DNA from: an uncultured Opitutia bacterium
Lineage (GTDB): Bacteria > Verrucomicrobiota > Verrucomicrobiia > Opitutales > UBA953
DNA: 64,000 nucleotides
Direction: 5' to 3'
Assembly (NCBI GenBank): GCA_903840355.1
Contig: CAIMFJ010000004.1
Coordinates: forward strand, 310,001-374,000
Numbering within the stretch: position 1 is the stretch's first letter; each line of letters opens with the position of its first letter. The notes beneath the pieces were generated by a model. That model made no database searches. It was given only the letters and a program-made list of their open reading frames with translations, and was not told where the DNA came from. Of this stretch, positions 61,507 through 64,000 are shown one piece after another. A program made the position numbers and the translations under genes.

Positions 61507-62616
61507 ATGAGTCGTACGCTTGCTATTCTAGCTTTCTTGCCGGCTTTACTATGGGCTGGCGTCTCATTTGACACCGACCCACGTCCGATTGATCGTACCA
61601 AGGCTGGGGCCAGTTATGCGGATATGCTCACCCGGGTAATGCCCGCGGTGGTCAGTATTCGCACGGCGCAAGTCGTCCCGCCTGCGCTTTTAGCCCGCTT
61701 ACGTGGTCGTATCGATGAATCTGAGCTAAAGCGCGATGCGAAGACGGGCGAGGTCTTGGTGCCGATGGGCTTAGGTTCCGGCACGATTATTAATTCCGAT
61801 GGCTACATCATTACCAATCGCCACGTTGTGATGGTGCCCGAAAGTTCGAAGGTGGCGGAGACGGTGATTGTGCAATTATCGGACCGTCGGGAATTTCGTG
61901 CCAAGGTTTTGGGTGTCGATCCTTCGACTGATATTGCCGTGATTAAAGTCAACGAACGCAATTTGCCTTACGCTAAATTTGCCGACAGCGATAAAGCTCG
62001 CGTGGGTGATGTCGTGTTCGCCATTGGGAATCCGTTGGATGTAGGCATGACGGTCACATCGGGAATTGTTTCCGCCTTAGGGCGCTCGGGGAAACTCGGG
62101 ATGGGCTTGGCTTATGAGGACTTCATTCAAACCGACGCCGCCATCAATCCAGGCAATAGTGGCGGGCCTTTAATTGATTTTGAAGGCCGGTTGTTAGGCA
62201 TGAACACGGCGATTAAATCACCGACGGGCGGCAACGTCGGGATTGGTTATTCCATTCCTTCTAATTTAATTATCAGTGTGGCCCAAGACTTAGCGAACAG
62301 TGGTAAAGTCGTGCGCGGCATGATTGGAATTTACGGCAAAGACCTTTCGTTGGATGATGCCACGAAGCTGGGGGTTACGAAGACCGGTGCAGTGCGCGTG
62401 GATGAAGTCACTGATGGTGGTCCCGCGGCTCGCGCTGGGTTGCGGGTGGGCGATGTGATTGTCGCTTTAGACACCAAGCCCATCGACAATTGGAATGAAT
62501 TACGTTTGGCGATCTCGCGTCGCAAACCTGGCGAAACCGTCACCTTGAATTTCATTCGCGAAGGTCGCGGATCTTTTGCTCGGGTCTACGTAGCGGAACG
62601 CCCGACTGGCAACTAA
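61507..62616 (+). CDS. HtrA/DegP-type periplasmic serine protease
   Basis: 369 residues with a signal peptide (LAILAFLPALLWAGVS). The trypsin-like domain has the catalytic triad: His in YIITNRHVVM (about 106), Asp in DPSTDIAVIK (about 140) and Ser in INPGNSGGPLI (about 217). One PDZ domain follows (about 262-365, with GAVRVDEVTDGGPAARAGL and VGDVIVALDTKPIDNW). A single PDZ places it with DegS/HhoA-type proteins rather than two-PDZ DegP. It degrades or senses misfolded envelope proteins. The next gene begins three bases after its stop. Confidence 0.95.
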   Translation: MSRTLAILAFLPALLWAGVSFDTDPRPIDRTKAGASYADMLTRVMPAVVSIRTAQVVPPALLARLRGRIDESELKRDAKTGEVLVPMGLGSGTIINSDGYIITNRHVVMVPESSKVAETVIVQLSDRREFRAKVLGVDPSTDIAVIKVNERNLPYAKFADSDKARVGDVVFAIGNPLDVGMTVTSGIVSALGRSGKLGMGLAYEDFIQTDAAINPGNSGGPLIDFEGRLLGMNTAIKSPTGGNVGIGYSIPSNLIISVAQDLANSGKVVRGMIGIYGKDLSLDDATKLGVTKTGAVRVDEVTDGGPAARAGLRVGDVIVALDTKPIDNWNELRLAISRRKPGETVTLNFIREGRGSFARVYVAERPTGN

Positions 62617-62618
62617 GG

Positions 62619-63386
62619 GTGAAGGCACTACGCTCCATTCGTAATTTAGCCGGCGGCCGCGTGCCGCCGCTCACCCGCACGGCCTTAATCAGCGGCTGTA
62701 TTGTTTTTCTGACCGCTCTTTGCGTTTTTCACCCGGAGGCAGGAGGGCAGGCCCCTGCGAGCCCTTTAACGAATGGAGTGGTACTCATGCCGAGTGGACA
62801 CCCGTTGACTGAGGGTGTGGTCCTTTTAGACACCTCGGCGCTTTTTCTCCCGACTCAGGCCTATGTCGACAACGTAGGACTCCCCGAGGTCAATCAGCCA
62901 GAGGATAACCCCTTTGGGAATTATAAGCCAAAGCTGCGCTTTGACCCCACTAAGCCCGTTGATTTGCCCTTAGAGGATGCCAAACCCTTAGCTGTTGCCC
63001 CACAAGAGGCCTTACCGCTTTCTCAGTGGGAGCCTTTTGGAACTTTTGGCTCAGTTAGCCTTCGCCAGTATCCAGTGGTGGGGCGAACAGGTTTTTATGA
63101 GGTTTTTTCCCTTAGTGGGGCACGAACGCCCATTATTTATGGGACAATGACCGGATTTAAGGGAACTTTTGACATTAAAAATGCTAAAAACTTAAAAAAA
63201 TCCCCCATTATTGATAAAATCGAAGTCATTGTGGGGGTAGATTCGATGGGATTGCAGGGTGCCGGAAGTCTCATTCGATCGTCTGGCAGTGCGGCTTTAG
63301 ATGCGGTTGTTCTCCAGTGGGTCAAGGGGGTGGACTGGGCCCGGCAACTACCTCCTGGGACCTATCGAATCTCCCTTGGTCCTTAG
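62619..63386 (+). CDS. Predicted envelope protein with a TonB-C-like C-terminus
   Basis: 255 residues starting with GTG three bases after the protease gene. An N-terminal membrane segment (about 23-38, LISGCIVFLTALCVFH) is an anchor or signal peptide. A proline-rich stretch follows (EVNQPEDNPFGNYKPKLRFD, PVDLPLEDAKPLAVAP). The C-terminal 100 residues end SLIRSSGSAALDAVVLQWVK and then LPPGTYRISLGP, reminiscent of the TonB C-terminal fold (SSG...LD followed by an aromatic and G-x-Y strand). The family is not recognised. Its position suggests an envelope role together with the protease. Confidence 0.6.
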   Translation: MKALRSIRNLAGGRVPPLTRTALISGCIVFLTALCVFHPEAGGQAPASPLTNGVVLMPSGHPLTEGVVLLDTSALFLPTQAYVDNVGLPEVNQPEDNPFGNYKPKLRFDPTKPVDLPLEDAKPLAVAPQEALPLSQWEPFGTFGSVSLRQYPVVGRTGFYEVFSLSGARTPIIYGTMTGFKGTFDIKNAKNLKKSPIIDKIEVIVGVDSMGLQGAGSLIRSSGSAALDAVVLQWVKGVDWARQLPPGTYRISLGP

Positions 63387-63424
63387 GGATATTTTGAACC
63401 TGTAAAACGGTTGCAAAAATGCTC

Positions 63425-63453
63425 TTGACGGTAGGCATCAGGAAGTTCATTCA
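63425..63453 (+). promoter_or_regulatory. Possible promoter of tRNA-Thr and tuf
   Basis: A good -35 hexamer, TTGACG (63425-63430), is followed at 17 bases by CATTCA (63448-63453), a weak -10. It lies about 40 bases before the tRNA. The position fits a promoter for a tRNA-tuf transcript. Confidence 0.35.
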
Positions 63454-63490
63454 AACCTTTCCCTACGCGTCCCAAGTACGCCGTCGGAAT

Positions 63491-63566
63491 GCCCCTGTAG
63501 CTCAGTTGGCAGAGCGCGTCCTTGGTAAGGACGAGGTCGCTGGTTCAAATCCAGTCGGGGGCTCCA
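63491..63566 (+). tRNA. tRNA-Thr (anticodon GGT)
   Basis: A complete 76-base cloverleaf. The acceptor stem GCCCCTG pairs with CGGGGGC (one G-U); the D-arm has GCTC and GAGC; the anticodon stem CGTCC/GGACG encloses loop TTGGTAA, giving anticodon GGT (reads ACC and ACT); the T-arm GCTGG-TTCAAAT-CCAGT includes the TTC motif; CCA is encoded. It lies 48 bases before tuf, the same pairing as thrT-tufB in E. coli. Confidence 0.97.
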
Positions 63567-63614
63567 CCACTTTCCACACACAAACAACCTAACACCTCCT
63601 CACCACCTATCACC

Positions 63615-64000
63615 ATGGCCAAAGAGAAGTTCAATCGCACCAAGCCTCACGTCAACGTTGGCACCATCGGCCACATTGACCACGGCAAGTCTACCACGAC
63701 TGCCGCTATCGTTGCGGTTCAAGCCCGTAAGGGTTTGGCTGAAACGAAGTCGTACGCAGAAATCACCAAGGGTGGTACTGTGCGCGACGCTACGAAGACC
63801 GTGACCATTGCGGCCTCGCACGTTGAGTACGAGTCCAACGCTCGTCACTACGCTCACGTGGACTGCCCAGGCCACGCTGACTTCGTGAAGAACATGATTA
63901 CTGGTGCCGCTCAAATGGACGGCGCTATCCTCGTGGTTTCGGCTGCTGACGGCGTGATGCCTCAGACCAAGGAGCACATCCTCCTCGCCCGCCAAGTCGG
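63615..64000 (+). CDS. tuf: Elongation factor Tu (5' part)
   Basis: The first 128 codons run to the window edge. [20 protein letters not shown] at the start, P-loop [29 protein letters not shown] and [13 protein letters not shown] identify EF-Tu, which delivers aminoacyl-tRNA to the ribosome. The switch I region is unusual: where E. coli has ARGITINTSHVEY, this protein has [13 protein letters not shown], lacking the conserved Arg and Gly, and about two extra residues stand before it. The Mg2+-binding Thr is kept. The leader before the ATG (CACCTCCTCACCACCTATCA) has no Shine-Dalgarno motif. Confidence 0.96.
   Translation, partial: MAKEKFNRTKPHVNVGTIGHIDHGKSTTTAAIVAVQARKGLAETKSYAEITKGGTVRDATKTVTIAASHVEYESNARHYAHVDCPGHADFVKNMITGAAQMDGAILVVSAADGVMPQTKEHILLARQV

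Noticed and set aside
1-64000. Mobile elements, CRISPR arrays, prophage or toxin-antitoxin genes.
   Set aside because: I saw no transposase, integrase, direct-repeat array or phage structural gene on either strand.

Overview
The window is a gene-dense, housekeeping-rich stretch of a bacterial chromosome. No gene-free gap exceeds about 200 bases. I see no insertion sequence, prophage, integron or CRISPR array. Several features suggest the PVC superphylum, most likely Verrucomicrobiota: a tandem double UvrA of 1836 residues (the long form I know from chlamydiae), a type III glutamine synthetase, a secreted DUF1080 protein, lack of rpmD, rpmJ and infA from the ribosomal cluster, and an EF-Tu with a divergent switch I. 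This assignment is inference; no 16S gene is present.

Layout. 0-9.2 kb: the end of an unknown gene, a MATE transporter, rpmA-rplU (leftward), a gamma-carbonic anhydrase with a conserved partner, a secreted DUF1080 protein, an orphan NtrC-like sigma54 activator, a DUF218 protein, and dprA-acpS-pdxJ. 9.2-21.8 kb (all leftward): a membrane-anchored transglutaminase-like protein, double uvrA, 5-formyl-THF cyclo-ligase, heme A genes ctaB and ctaA, sufE and an exported repeat protein. 22-40.4 kb (rightward): the str, S10, spc and alpha clusters run as one series from rpsL to rplQ, with secY, map and rpoA, plus a small exported protein inserted between rpsS and rplV. The series ends in a strong hairpin terminator. 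40.4-50 kb: a small membrane zinc-ribbon protein, guaA, an acetyltransferase, dnaX-phosphodiesterase-hrpB-GH128-exonuclease, and mdh. 50-57.2 kb: a DUF362 protein, an MFS exporter, protoporphyrinogen oxidase, a DUF481 protein and glutamine synthetase III. 57.2-64 kb: rpsU, smc, an HtrA protease, a periplasmic protein, tRNA-Thr(GGT) and the start of tuf.

How the genes fit together. Two well-spaced -24/-12 (sigma54) promoter sequences are visible, one in front of the NtrC-like activator and one in front of glutamine synthetase III. This suggests a self-regulated nitrogen circuit. dnaX carries a run of nine A residues after its clamp-loader core, and both alternative frames stop within four codons, as expected for production of a short gamma-type subunit. 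Almost all ribosomal-cluster genes lack a Shine-Dalgarno sequence. Several sigma70- or sigma54-like promoters lie so close to the start codon that the mRNA would be nearly leaderless. Structured, unassigned candidate leaders lie ahead of dnaX, rplC and rpsD.
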